Positions 31,857 through 43,515 of a stretch of DNA of 64,000 nucleotides are shown here, one piece after another. The first letter of the stretch is position 1; every line of letters starts with the position of its first letter. Origin of the DNA: Beroe forskalii (lineage: Eukaryota > Ctenophora > Nuda > Beroida > Beroidae); the NCBI GenBank assembly GCA_011033025.1, contig WFMF01000003.1, positions 248,001-312,000 of the forward strand, in the 5' to 3' direction. Both the position numbers and the translations under genes were made by a program. Under the pieces are notes generated by a model that worked only from the letters and a program-made list of their open reading frames with translations, was not told the DNA's origin and made no database searches.

Positions 31857-34127
31857 GCAACGCAAATCGGTAGTTCTCTTACGCTTAGTTCAGCGCGAGG
31901 TTTATTATCTGAGTACTGAGCGAAAGAAGATTAAAAGAGTGTTAATAAAATTAAATTTCAGCACAACATGGGCGAAATACGCAATATTATTTGATTCATA
32001 CTGTATAGGCTCCCCAACAGAGTCCGGACTGCATGAGTCACCAAATAGCTCGCCTTTGCTAGTTAAATGACTGCACGCCATAGCAAGTGGATTTTGGCAT
32101 AATTACATTATTGCAGGACTTACTTTAAATGATGCATGCTTTCCATAAGGCATATTGAATAAAGCATGCATAAGGAAGCCAAAAGCTCGCAAAAAGTTGA
32201 GCAGTTCTTTTTTAGTGGAAGCAGTCTTTTTACAAATGACTATATTCATACCTTTGACATGTAAAGCAAACGCAACAGAGTAACAGACGCATGTTTTTTG
32301 TTATGGAGTAGTTGCCATATGGCCACGCCAACTCCACCCCAATGCAAGAGGAAGTAACACATGCATGCCTTTTCCTAGTGGGTGTGCGGGCCTAAATTGT
32401 CGTATGCATGTTTTTCTTTGCAACATTGACCTACACTTGCAATATCGTACAACAGATGCATGCTTTTTGTTATGGAGTAGTCGTGCCAACTCCATCCCTA
32501 TGCAGGAGGAAATAATTCATGCATGCTTTTTCTTTGTGTATGCGCAGGCCTAAAATATCGTATGCATGCTTTTTGTGGTATCATTCACATGTATATCTGC
32601 GATCCGGTACAACAGATGCATGCTTTTTGATATGAGGGAGTAAACACGAAGTTAAGCTTACTCCACTCCTATGCCGGACGCTATAATACGTGCATACTTT
32701 CTCTTTGCGACCCTTCATAACATATGCATGCTTTTTTCTTATGGATTAGATGTCACGAAATCATTCTGACTCATTGCATTCGTATAATGCAAGACGAAGT
32801 ATCACATGCATGCCTTTTTCTAAGTGTATAATATATGCAGGCCTCAGTTATCGTACTATCGTATGCAATCCCTGCAGGCTAAGGTTTCTGCATGCATGCT
32901 TCCGATTAACAGGGGACGACACTTAATTTGATCACCTAAAGTTAAGTATATAATTCTATATAATATGTGTGTAACTGTGTAAGTACATCCACACCATACA
33001 CTCACACTCAGCCAGCTGATCTACCCCTGTTCTGAAATTTATTTCAATCTCCAGAACGAGAAAATATAAAAGAGTTATTGCTTTATAGCTTTATAATAGG
33101 TAAGTACTTGATATCGAACCTTGAATTTAGCTTGTCAGCCACTATCTCCAGTCTCCATCCTCATTATTGATTATGGAGGAAATATTTGTTTTGTATACAC
33201 TACAACTCAATGAGCTAATGAGTATGATGAAACTCGGATCAGACCAAACTGAGCGACCCCCGTGCCCGGGCCCCGGGACCAAGCAAGCAAGGTTCAGATT
33301 CGGATTATAGAGCTTGACAAAGCCTACCATGTACCGCCCCGCTTCCGCAGACAGGACATTAATTTTTATCTAGGTAGGTACAATGCACAGTACAAAGATG
33401 CAGTGATTCGATCAAAGGATGAACACGGCTCTGTGTCTTTAAATTTCATATTTGTTTACCTATAGTTACACTTTAATCAGGTAAATGTACACAACAAAAA
33501 CTAAATCAGACAGTCACTCACTCAGGAGGTCGCTGTACTAACATGCTATCGGGCTATGAGTATGAACACCATACACTCACAATCAGATTTACCCTGTTGT
33601 GTACCTAATTTATTCCAATCTCCAGTACGTGTAGATAAATATTATAGGAAGGTACTTATTGAACCTTGAATTTACCTTGAAAAGTTAAAAGCTGATAGGC
33701 CTCTGTCCTTACCCTACGTACCAAATAGGCATAAGAAATTTGGGCCAAAAGCAATGTTGACCAAAATCTTTGAAACCCCTCCAAAACCCCTTCAAAACCT
33801 CATTCAGGCCTTGGTGCCCCGCTTAAAAATGCTAAAAATGACGTAAAATCGAAATTTTGAAACTTTTGGGGCCGAAAAATCACCCTCGAGTTTTCACTTG
33901 CTTCCAGACTGGAATTTCACGAAACACGGAGAAATGAAAGAATTTTTTGACCTAGTTCAACGGGAAGTGCCCGAAAATTGACTCTAAAGTAGGCCGGATT
34001 TTTCCGCCAAAATCGGCTGAAATGGAATTCGCCCAAAATTTGGTATAAATGTGCACGTGGCATGCGCAACGTCGCGCCAAAAACGAACCTCAAATTGTCC
34101 ACAATTTTAGAAAACTCAAACTAAGGT

Positions 34128-34493
34128 GGCCCAATCAACTCATAACCCACCCCAGTCAACTCATAACCCACCCCTTTCCACTCATAACCCACCCCTATCT
34201 AATCGTAACCCACCCCTTTCCACTCATAACCCACCCCTATCCAATCATAACCCACCCCTTTCCACTCATAACCCACCCCTATCCACTCATAACCCACCCC
34301 TTTCCACTCATAACCCACCCCTATCCACTCATAACCCACCCCTTTCCACTCATAACCCACCCCTATCCACTCATAACCCACCCCTATCCACTCGTAACCC
34401 ACCCCTTTCCACTCATAACCCACCCCTTTCCACTCATAACCCACCCCTATCCACTCATAACCCACCCCTATCCAATCATAACCCACCCTATGA
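34128..34493 (+). repeat. 21-bp minisatellite
   Basis: About 17 units of AACCCACCCCTATCCACTCAT with TTTCC/TATCC and ACTC/AATC variants. Open in several frames only because the unit length is a multiple of three. Confidence 0.85.
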
Positions 34494-35179
34494 TCCTCAA
34501 GTGACCTTTTCCCTTACTTTTCGAGCATTTCCCTTATTTTTAAGCATTTCCCTTATTTTTAAGCATTTCCTTATTTTAAGGGGATCCCTCATTTCTGCAT
34601 ACGGCCCATTATGTTCAAATTTGCTTGAAAAATTAGTCCTCATGAAATTAAGAATTCATGTCATTAAGGTGCATGAAATTAAGCCCTTTTCGAGACCTTA
34701 GGGCTTAATTATAATATGTAAACTTAATTTCCTGTAATAAGGTATTTTTGCTAAAACAGCAATAAAATTTGATGGCGTCATAATGACGTCACCAGAACTT
34801 CTCACATAGCCTAAGCCACACTCCCATTTTAGATTAACAAAACCTGACCTCGATCACATCTCTACTATTTGTGGTTTGTGAGATCCCGGCGTTTTAAATT
34901 GGCTCCCAATTTATCTTCATATTATTATAATAGGTATGTACCCGTCCTACGGACGGTAAGTTCTAAGTAAATGATGGAAGGTAACGGCCACAGGTCCATT
35001 AAATGGACCTGTGGCCGTTACCTAACCCTTTTGATAGTAATTTTATCGTTAGAATTAACTTCAATGATGATTCAATCTTTGCGAAAAAAGGGCGATGTCT
35101 CAGTCCCACGCTCCTCAGGGTGCTGGGTGACCCAATATCGCGGACGAAATTCTGAAAATTTCTATTCATAATAATATAA
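34494..35179. other. No gene; small palindrome
   Basis: AT-rich spacer. At 34977-35023 there is a clean inverted repeat, GGTAACGGCCACAGGTCCAT followed by its complement, a strong hairpin. No exon recognised. Confidence 0.45.
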
Positions 35180-35605
35180 TACCTTATTGGCCTTTATTTA
35201 ACCGGCCCTTAAGGACAAAAATGACTTTGAGATTTTTGTCCAAAGGGCCGGTTAAAAAAAAGGCCGGTTAAAGTGGGGCCGGTCAAATTAAAGGCCAGTC
35301 AATTTAGGTCAAATAAAACTTTTATGACTTGACTCTTATTCTCGTGAACGGCATTATATAACATGATAATGACCTAAATCATCATGTAAGATCGGGATTT
35401 GGGTCTTTTGGTGCAATTTATTAAGTATAAATGGGTTTTAATGGCCATTTTAGAGCAATAAATCCTTGGTCTGGTGACCACTAGAAAACATTTTGTCCAA
35501 GGGGCCGGCTAAAACGGTTCAAATTTGATTCGATTTTTGTCCATAGGGCCGGTTAAAAAAAGGGCCGGTTAAAAAAAAGGCCGGCTAAATAAAGGCCAAT
35601 AAGGT
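35180..35605. mobile_element. GGCCGGTT-rich MITE, complete copy
   Basis: Inverted ends TACCTTATTGGCCTTTATTT and, from the right, the same sequence. Tandem GGGCCGGTTAAAA motifs line both subterminal regions. It is the best-preserved copy of the family that truncates the vWA genes at 41616, 44757 and 47272. Confidence 0.7.
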
Positions 35606-35849
35606 AACCAATTCGATGGCGAAGGCGTTTTGAAAAATTCGAAACATTAATTTTTGCGGTAAAAAGGGCCTGGCCTCCCACGCTCCTCAGGGTGACCCAA
35701 CTGGCGGACAAAATTATCAAAATTTTCATTGATCATAAGCAACTCGATTGCAGAGGAATTTTGAAAAAATTCCAAACTTCAATTTTTGCACTAAAAAGCG
35801 CGTGACCCCCACTTCCCTCAGGTCGGCCGAAAAATGTTTTCTAATTCTA

Positions 35850-36510
35850 TACCTTATCGGACATTATTATCACGGACATTGCATTCACGCTGAGCACCTC
35901 AGCGTGAATATTAATGTCTGTGAAAATTTTCTCCTTGATACTAATGTCCGTGATTTTCAACTCCGGGAAAATTAAGTCCGGTAATTCCTTTCACGGTTTC
36001 TAGGATTGAGACGCATAATTTCTGACATCATCTCTTTGATTGCACAAGTAATAAAGATTTTAATAAGGAATCCAATGTCTTATCTATAGAGGTGTATGGG
36101 TATACTACAAACATAACAAATTACTGAATATCGATTTCCTAATTCAAAGATTGACATAAGAGGCGGAAGAGACTAAACTGTGAATCGTCAGCGGTTACCC
36201 TACAGTTGTAAGGCTTCCCTGCCATCTGCGATGTAGGTGTCCCATCAGCAGGTGACAAGGGAAACGGAGGGGTTTCGGCCCACGTACCCCTCACATGCTT
36301 AGTACCTACTTGCAATATGGCAATATATCATAGGTATTAATTAACGAAAAATATTGAAAAAATCTTCAATTCAAATATTCAAATCGTGGAAGAAATGGAA
36401 AAATCGAGCCGATAATTTCGAATTTTTGTTGAAATTTGAAGTGGCTGGATCGAGCGTGAATATTATTTTCCGTGAAACTTAAGTCCGTGATAATTATGTC
36501 CGATTAGGTA
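35850..36510. mobile_element. MITE with TACCTTATYGGAC termini, copy 2
   Basis: Starts TACCTTATCGGACATTATTA and ends with the complement of TACCTAATCGGACATAATTA. Repeated CACGGACATT and CGTGAATATTA motifs occur inside. Non-coding. Confidence 0.65.
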
Positions 36511-37326
36511 CTTTTCTGATTTATTATAACTTTCTTGCGACACGATTAAAAATAATTTTGATGCTAACTTGAAACATTGAAAAAGAATCACCAGCCACAA
36601 ATTAATAAATACCTATATAAATTAATACTAATAGCACGCATTATCAATATCACCCTTCCGTGATTATACTATTATAGTTAGAGTGTGATAATTATCGATG
36701 TATCACTCCCTTGCTCGGAGTTGACATATTAAGATATAACCAGATAAACTTTAGTGAGATGAAATTTCCGACTGACGTACCTTTATAAATGCTGCAGGGA
36801 GCTGTAGCTTTATTCTTTGTTGTAGCTGTAGAGCTGAAGGGACTACCGACGCTTGAACAATTACAAAGCAAACAGAGAATGAAAGAATGTTGTTTACTAA
36901 ATCCAAATGTGTGTTTAGTATCATATTACCTACTATCATCCTTCAATGCTGCTCGCAATACAGTTTTCTATGTAATCTATCACATTCAAATGTAAGATTT
37001 CCCCCGACATTCCAAACCCAATTATAGTCCCACAAGATTATTTCTGCGGTAACTATATCTTACATTTGCACGCGAACAAATGACGCTTTTGTCATCATTT
37101 CTTGTGGCAAAATGGTGACGTTTTACCGCATTCTTTTTATCGAGTTCAGAATTTATGAATCAACTTTAAAATAGTAGGAGGCTGATTGGAATGATGGTTG
37201 ATACTTGTGATGATATCATCATTATATTTATGCTTTTATGATCCTGAACGAAAAATGTGCAGGATTTTTAACATTGATGGTTTTACTTCCTAACCCCTGA
37301 GATATGCACGGTCCAAACTACAGCAC
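36511..37326. other. No gene recognised
   Basis: AT-rich spacer within the second inverted-repeat-bounded region. No exon or repeat that I can define. Confidence 0.35.
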
Positions 37327-37670
37327 TTTTGTACTGTAGTTTGTAGATTAAAATACTATATTACGTGCAAAGGGCATTTTGCATCGTTGAACTTTTAGTT
37401 TTAAACTTTTATAAAGTTATAAGGTATACCTACCTATTATATAAGGTATTTTTATCTACGAACGCAGTACAGAAGTGCTGTTATTACCTAATCTGATCAG
37501 TGATCAGCCATGTCAGTAAAAGCAGTACCTAGGTACATAATTTTACAATTTTACCCGAAAAATCTGAACAGGTATGTACAAAATAAGAATGTTTAAATTG
37601 TATAAGTATGCATTATTAAGTAAGTATTATCAGTAAAAAATGTACTTTTCGACAATAGAATATCGGGAAT

Positions 37671-38050
37671 TTTGGGGAAAAAAAAAAAAAAACCCCAAAC
37701 TTTTCCCCTTTTTGGGGAAAATTTTTTTTTTTTTAAAAAAAATTTTTAAGGGGGTTTTTTTAAAGGGTTTTTAAAAAAAAATTTTAAAAAATTTTTTTTG
37801 GGAAAAATTTTTTTTGGGGGGTTTTTTTTTTAATTTTTTTAAGGGTTTTTTTTAAAAAATTTTCCCCCAAAAAAAAAGGGGGGGAAAACCCCAAAAATTT
37901 TTTTTGGGCCTTTTTAAAAAACTTTTAAAAAATTTTAATTTTTTTAAAAAAAAAATTTTGGGGGGGTAATTTTTTTTTGAAAGGGGGTTTTTTTTTTCCC
38001 CTTTTTTAAAAAAGGGTTCTTTGGAAAAAAGGGCCAAAAGGGGGAAATTT
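37671..38050. other. Low-quality sequence, probable artefact
   Basis: Almost nothing but homopolymer runs (A, T, G or C runs of 4-13) with no normal dinucleotide texture. It interrupts an otherwise faithful copy of 24302-25196: sequence matches up to CGACAATAGAATATCG and resumes at ACAGTGCAGGTATCATATGA near 38210. The segment 38060-38209 is abnormally GC-rich and may be foreign or mis-joined. It resembles poor-quality read tails retained in an assembly. Confidence 0.7.
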
Positions 38051-40317
38051 TTTTCTACCGTCAAAATCGACGTGAATGCTCCCCCTCGGCCCCTTTGGGG
38101 GCCCTGGGGTCGCGCTCCCTTCGGCCCCGCACTGGGTTCGCCCCCGTCCCCCTGGGGCCCTTGGGGCCCTCAGGCTCCTAAACCACCGCAGGGGCTTGCC
38201 AGCCCCTGATACAGTGCAGGTATCATATGACTTATATAGATTAACGATCATCAATTCAATACCTAACGCTTGATGATGACGCGTAACATGATGGCCCACT
38301 TATCAAACAGTGATATAGCCATAATGTTTATTATGATAAGCACCATGGTTCCGTATCAATATAAGATCAATTCAATTGAACAATTACTTTTCCACATTAC
38401 CGAGGATAGGTCTTGCATACTGATGATAGTTCTGTACTTTCTTGTCCGCAGGTGTAACAATGTTTATGTTGTGGGCCGCACCTTTATTTTTAATCTCTTG
38501 TTTCAACTCTCACTTCGAATAGGCGTTTTCACTTTGCAATTGAAATGTTAAGTTGATTGATACGAGTCTCCTTGTGTGGAATGACATCATACTGGTGTAC
38601 ATTGAACAACAAAGCCGTATAAGATGCGACCTCCTGAGAGTGACTGTTTTATTTTTTGTTGTGTACATTTACCTGATTAAAGTGTAACTATAGGTAAACA
38701 AATATGAAATTTTAAGACACAGAGCTGTGTTCATCCTTTGATCGAATCACTGCATCTTTGTACTGTGCATTGTACCTACCTAGATAAAAATTAATGTCCT
38801 GTCTGCGGAAGCAGGGCGGTACATGGTAGGCTTTTGTCAAGCTCTATAATCCGAATCTGAACCTTGCTTGCTTGGTCCCGGGGCCCGGGCACGGGGGTCG
38901 CTCAGTTTGGTCTGATCCGAGTTTCATCATACTCATTAGCTCATTGAGTTGTAGTGTATACAAACAAATATTTCCTCCATAATCAATAATGAGGATGGAG
39001 ACTGGAGATAGTGGCTGACAAGCTAAATTCAAGGTTCGATATCAAGTACTTACCTATTATAAAGCTATAAAGCAATAACTCTTTTATATTTTCTCGTTCT
39101 GGAGATTGAAATAAATTTCAGAACAGGGGGTAGATCAGCTGGCTGAGTGTGAGTGTATGGTGTGGATGTACTTACACAGTTACACACATATTATATAGAA
39201 TTATATACTTAACTTTAGGTGATCAAATTAAGTGTCGTCCCCTGTTAATCGGAAGCATGCATGCAGAAACCTTAGCCTGCAGGGATTGCATGATAGTACG
39301 ATAACTGAGGCCTGCATATATTATACACTTAGAAAAGGCATGCATGTGATACTTCGTCTTGCATTATACGAATGCAATGAGTCAGAATGATTTCGTGACA
39401 TCTAATCCATAAGAAAAGCATGCATATGTTATGAAGGGTCGCAAAGAGAAAGTATGCACGTATTATAGCGTCCGGCATAGGAGTGGAGTAAGCTTAACTT
39501 CGTGTTTACTCCCTCATATCAAAAAAGCATGCATCTGTTGTACCGGATCGCAGATATACATGTGAATGATACCACAAAAAGCATGCATACGATATTTTAG
39601 GCCTGCGCATACACAAAGAAAAAGCATGAATTATTTCCTCCTGCATAGGGGTGGAGTTGGCACGACTACTCCATAACAAAAAGCATGCATCTGTTGTACG
39701 ATATTGCAAGTGTAGGTCAATGTTGCAAAGAAAACATGCATACGATAATTTAGGCCTGCATACCCACTAGGAAAGGCATGCATGTGTTAATTCCTCTTGC
39801 ATAGGGGTGGCACCCTGTAACAAAAAGCCTGCATACCTTAACATCACTTATATGCAGTCCGGAGTCCGGGGGGGAGCCTCTTATTCTACTCCATAACCTC
39901 CCTCGTTGAGATTTGGTTTCCTTTCAGCTCTCTGCCCTCCTTATTTCCTCGAATGATTTTAACTTTATCCATATGCCTGCCCATGTGAAGAACTGCATTT
40001 TGAGCAATATGTAGGTACCTAACTATAGTACCTGCATACATACATAGCCATTATTGAAGTAGCTATTAGAGATAAAGTCGCCAATGCACAATCTAAAGTT
40101 TGTGAACCTCAATTAATAGCCTCTTACTTGTTTTAACTCAGTCCATTTTTTTAATTTGATGCCCTAGAACCAAACAAGAAGCCTTCTAGAATAAAATGTG
40201 TTAGATTCGATCTCGTGGGATCTCGTTGCAAAGTTAAAATATGACGTTATTCTTTTCTTAATTTAAAGCTTATACGTAATTTTATTATTGATGAATTTTG
40301 TTTTCGACTCTCAGTGC

Positions 40318-40325
40318 TATATAAG
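40318..40325 (+). promoter_or_regulatory. TATA box of vWA paralogue A
   Basis: TATATAAG, 74 bp before the ATG, embedded in a stretch (TTTTCGACTCTCAGTGC) conserved upstream of all four paralogues. The equivalents are at 42659 (B), 45867 (C) and 49549 (D). Confidence 0.5.
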
Positions 40326-40391
40326 AATGTACTTTCAACAGTTAGTATGAAATATCATGATAATATCGTGATAATTTGATTTCAAGGTCGT

Positions 40392-41837
40392 ATGATGGAT
40401 GATGACTGGGTGGATGCCGTGGCAGCAGACACCACCCCTCCCTGTGTAACACCAGTAGTTCCTGTTGATGTCTCCCTAGTGGCCCCCGCATCTAGTGCCC
40501 CATCTGCTGTTGATGTCTCCCTAGTGGCCCCCGCATCTAGTGCCCCCTCTGCAACCCAGTACCTCTCCCAGTTCCTCTCTCCAGAGGAGACTGAACAGGT
40601 GGTTTCTAAACTGGGGGCTGTCTCGCTGGAGGACTTGTGCTATGTGGACAGGCCCATGGCGGAGGAGGCTACTGAGGGCATGAAGCTCATCCCCCGGAGG
40701 AAAGCCATTGAAGCCCTCCTCAAGGTCTCTCAAAACACCGCAGTGAAACCATCTACAGCAGCAGCAGCAGCACCTGAGTCATCTGCAGCCCCCCAGAATG
40801 AGGAGGCTACAGGAAAAGAGGAATGTGCTGAGGGAGCTCCTCAGGAGTGCATTGCCATCGCAATAGACCGGTCTGGGAGCATGGGGGCAGGGTTTCAGGA
40901 GCAGAGGGCGTGGTGTGATGACGGGAACACTGCTGCTCTCCAGAGGTCTCTGCAGCAGAGGTCCAGGATGGACGCTGTCAAACAGGTGTTCTACGCCTTC
41001 AGAGACCGCACTGAGTCCTTAGGTGCCACTCGGCACCAGCTGGCCCTCATACAGTTCGACAACGAAATCGAGAGAATGTTAGACCTTACCTACTCCCTCA
41101 ACTCTTTCGAGGAGATAGTCGATGAGATGAAGCAGAGGGGACAAACTGCCATCTACTCAGCTATTGTGGAGGGATGTAAGATGCTGAGACCCGTGTTCGA
41201 CACTTCACCAACCACTGATCTACGGGTCCTGGTTCTCACTGATGGACAGAACAACGCCGGTATCGACCCTCAGTCGGCTTTGATGGAAGCTAACCGTATC
41301 GGGGCTGTAGTAGACGCCATCATCGTAGGAGACAGTCCGGATGAGAACCTGAGGAGGATCGTCACAGCGACGGAGGGGACCTGTTTCCAGATCAAGACCT
41401 TGTCGGAGGGGTTCGAGTTGATGGAATCAGAGGCCGTGGTCAGTCTGAGAGCCCGGAGAGGGGGCTCTGAGAAGCCTGCTTTCGTTGAGAGAGCACCACC
41501 AGAGCAAGGATTTGTTAGGATCCAGGGCCTGAATAGTGGCAGGGATACTGAAGAGGTCGTTCAGAAGAAGGCTCCAGCCAAATGGAAGGAATTAGCTTAT
41601 ATATTCTTCATTATTTACCTTTTTTTAGTCTGCCTTTTAAATAACTGGCCCTTTTCACCTGCCTTTTATTTAACCGGTCTATTTTTATTAACCAGCCTTT
41701 GGAAAAAAATTTCAGGGATCGTTCAGAAGAAGGCTCCAGCCGCAGGGAAAGTCACTAAGGTCCTGACTAGCGGCACCAGAGCATTAGATCATCCATTCTT
41801 CTTCTTTATTTGCCTTTTTTTAGCCTGCCTTTTTTAG
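40392..41837 (+). CDS. SAM-like/vWA domain protein, paralogue A, truncated
   Basis: The product starts MMDDDWVDAVAADTTPP and has two DVSLVAPASSAPSA-type repeats, a SAM-like helical region (FLSPEETEQVVSKLGAVSLE…RRKAIEALL), an alanine/glutamate linker and a von Willebrand A domain with an intact MIDAS: DRSGSM, the threonine of GQTAIYSA and LTDGQNN. vWA domains bind a divalent cation and partner proteins; there is no signal peptide, so an intracellular role is likely. After the vWA domain the frame runs into a GGCCGGTT-family MITE (from about 41616) and ends in hydrophobic, MITE-encoded residues. The E2 domain found in paralogue D is missing. The frame is otherwise intact, so it may still be expressed as a truncated vWA protein. 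Confidence 0.75.
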   Translation: MMDDDWVDAVAADTTPPCVTPVVPVDVSLVAPASSAPSAVDVSLVAPASSAPSATQYLSQFLSPEETEQVVSKLGAVSLEDLCYVDRPMAEEATEGMKLIPRRKAIEALLKVSQNTAVKPSTAAAAAPESSAAPQNEEATGKEECAEGAPQECIAIAIDRSGSMGAGFQEQRAWCDDGNTAALQRSLQQRSRMDAVKQVFYAFRDRTESLGATRHQLALIQFDNEIERMLDLTYSLNSFEEIVDEMKQRGQTAIYSAIVEGCKMLRPVFDTSPTTDLRVLVLTDGQNNAGIDPQSALMEANRIGAVVDAIIVGDSPDENLRRIVTATEGTCFQIKTLSEGFELMESEAVVSLRARRGGSEKPAFVERAPPEQGFVRIQGLNSGRDTEEVVQKKAPAKWKELAYIFFIIYLFLVCLLNNWPFSPAFYLTGLFLLTSLWKKISGIVQKKAPAAGKVTKVLTSGTRALDHPFFFFICLFLACLF

Positions 41838-42174
41838 CTTTTTAACCGGCCCTAGGAACAAAAATCGAATCATTTTTGAATCGCTTTAACCGGCCCCTTG
41901 GACAAAAAGTTTTCTAGTGGTTGTCAGATCAAGGATTTTTTCCTCCAAAATGACCACTATAAAAATCCATTTATACTTTATCATAATAAATTGCATCACT
42001 TATAGACCCAAATCCTGGTCTAATATGATGATTCAGGCCATTTATCATGTTATATAATGATTTTCAAGTGTATGAAACACTGTATAATAAGCCAGGTCAT
42101 AAAAGTTTCATTTGACTTGAATTGATCACTTTGGACACTGATGGGCCGGTTATGAAATAAAGACCAATGAGGTA
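41616..42174 (-). mobile_element. GGCCGGTT MITE at the 3' end of paralogue A
   Basis: Starts TTTACCTTTTTTTAGTC and ends GACCAATGAGGTAAA, with AACCGGCCC motifs near both ends; the reverse complement of the 35180 family. A segment of the vWA gene (GGATCGTTCAGAAGAAGGCT…) sits between two MITE-like pieces, so the insertion was followed by rearrangement or a duplication. Confidence 0.6.
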
Positions 42175-42671
42175 AATATCATTGGTATCACCGGAAGGTT
42201 AGTTTACTTTCGTCTTCTCCTTTTGCTTTCGACTTTGATATCATTGAAACATGATCCTTAATTATACCTACTGTGTATGCCTCTCCTTATTCTACTCCAT
42301 AACCTCCTTCGTTGAGATTTGGTTTCCTTTCAGCTCTCTGCCCTCCTTATTTCCTCGAATGATTTTAACTTTATCCATATGCCTGCCCATGTCAAGAACT
42401 GCATTAAGAGCAATATGTAGGTACCTAACTATAGTACCTAGTACCTCCATACATACAAGGCCATTATTGAAGTAGCTATTAGGCTATTAGATCTAACTCA
42501 GTCCATTATTTGATGCCCAAGAACCAAACAAGAAGCCCTCTAGAATAAAATGTGTTGAATTCGATCGTGGGATCTCGTTACAAAGTTATGATATGACGTT
42601 ATTCTTTTCTTGCCAGCTCTAATTTTATCTATGAATTTTGTTTTCGACTCTCAGTGCAATATAAGAATATA

Positions 42672-43451
42672 GCTTAGTGGTAGAAATTATGATGTGTACT
42701 TATTATGACGAATGAAATTATGATCGGTACTAATTATGATGAAAAAATTTTGGGATAAAAACAAAGGTCTTTTTGGTGAACAACCAGTGGAATGAAATTT
42801 CATTATTTTTACCATTTTAGCCGGCCCTTTAAACCATAATTGTCCAGAATCCTCCGAAATTCGATCAAAATCATGAAATAAGACTTGATGCCGGCTATTT
42901 TCTGACAAAAATCCTTTTCGTTTAGCATGATTTACATCATAATTGTGCTAACTTTCAACATCATGGTGATTGGGAAGTTAATGTCATGTGAATATCATGC
43001 CCCCATTCACATATTGTTTTTCGACCGATGCAGTCGGTTTTTTTTATTTTGGATCAAATGTAAATTTGGTCTTTGATAAGGTCTGACAGTAAGGTAGCTT
43101 ATTTGGAGGTTAGGGCCTTGATTATTGGTATCAAGTCAGTTGAGTGAAACTCCGTAATCATGTCAACTCCATGATATGATAGCACCGCAACCTTTGATTT
43201 TGAAAATTTGCTGATTGAAGTTTTATTACAAAGATGTGAAAAGGGCCTTGAAGCCAACCATAATTTTTGGGCAACATGGTCATCCTGGTTGTTTTCAACA
43301 TGTTTTCTAAAAGTCTAAAATGGTCGAATTTTGAGAAAGTATAAATTATGATCTGTAGAAATTATGATGTAGAATTTATGATGCGTACTAATTATGATCA
43401 TTTTGCAAAAATAATCATAATTAGTACGCATCATAATTTCTACCACTAAGG
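42672..43451. mobile_element. 780-bp TA-flanked MITE in promoter of paralogue B
   Basis: Inverted ends GCTTAGTGGTAGAAATTATG and, from the right, CCTTAGTGGTAGAAATTATG, flanked by TA on each side. Paralogue D at 49553-49566 (GAATATACTTGG) is the empty site, proving insertion with TA duplication as for Tc1/mariner-type elements. It separates the TATA box from the coding start of paralogue B by an extra 780 bp. Confidence 0.8.
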
Positions 43452-43515
43452 TACTTGGAAATTCCACTTTCAACAGTTAGTATGAAATATCGTGATAATT
43501 TGATTTCAAGGTCGT

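Larger units (their letters stand above)
32007..39879. mobile_element. Large region bounded by inverted repeats, copy 2
   Basis: Left arm 32007-33788 and right arm about 37330-39879 match those at 16986-18606 and 24302-26463 in sequence and orientation. The interior (33789-37330) is unrelated to that of copy 1: a 21-bp satellite and two MITEs, and no 556-codon frame. The right end abuts the first vWA gene unit directly (AGCCT|CTTATTCTAC). No target duplication is evident. Confidence 0.45.

Noticed and set aside
34049-34701. Frames with THNPPLS or ITHPYPL repeats
   Set aside because: 21-bp minisatellite artefact.
37852-38299. Short frames on homopolymer and GC-rich sequence
   Set aside because: They fall in the probable low-quality block and are lysine/phenylalanine or proline/glycine runs.
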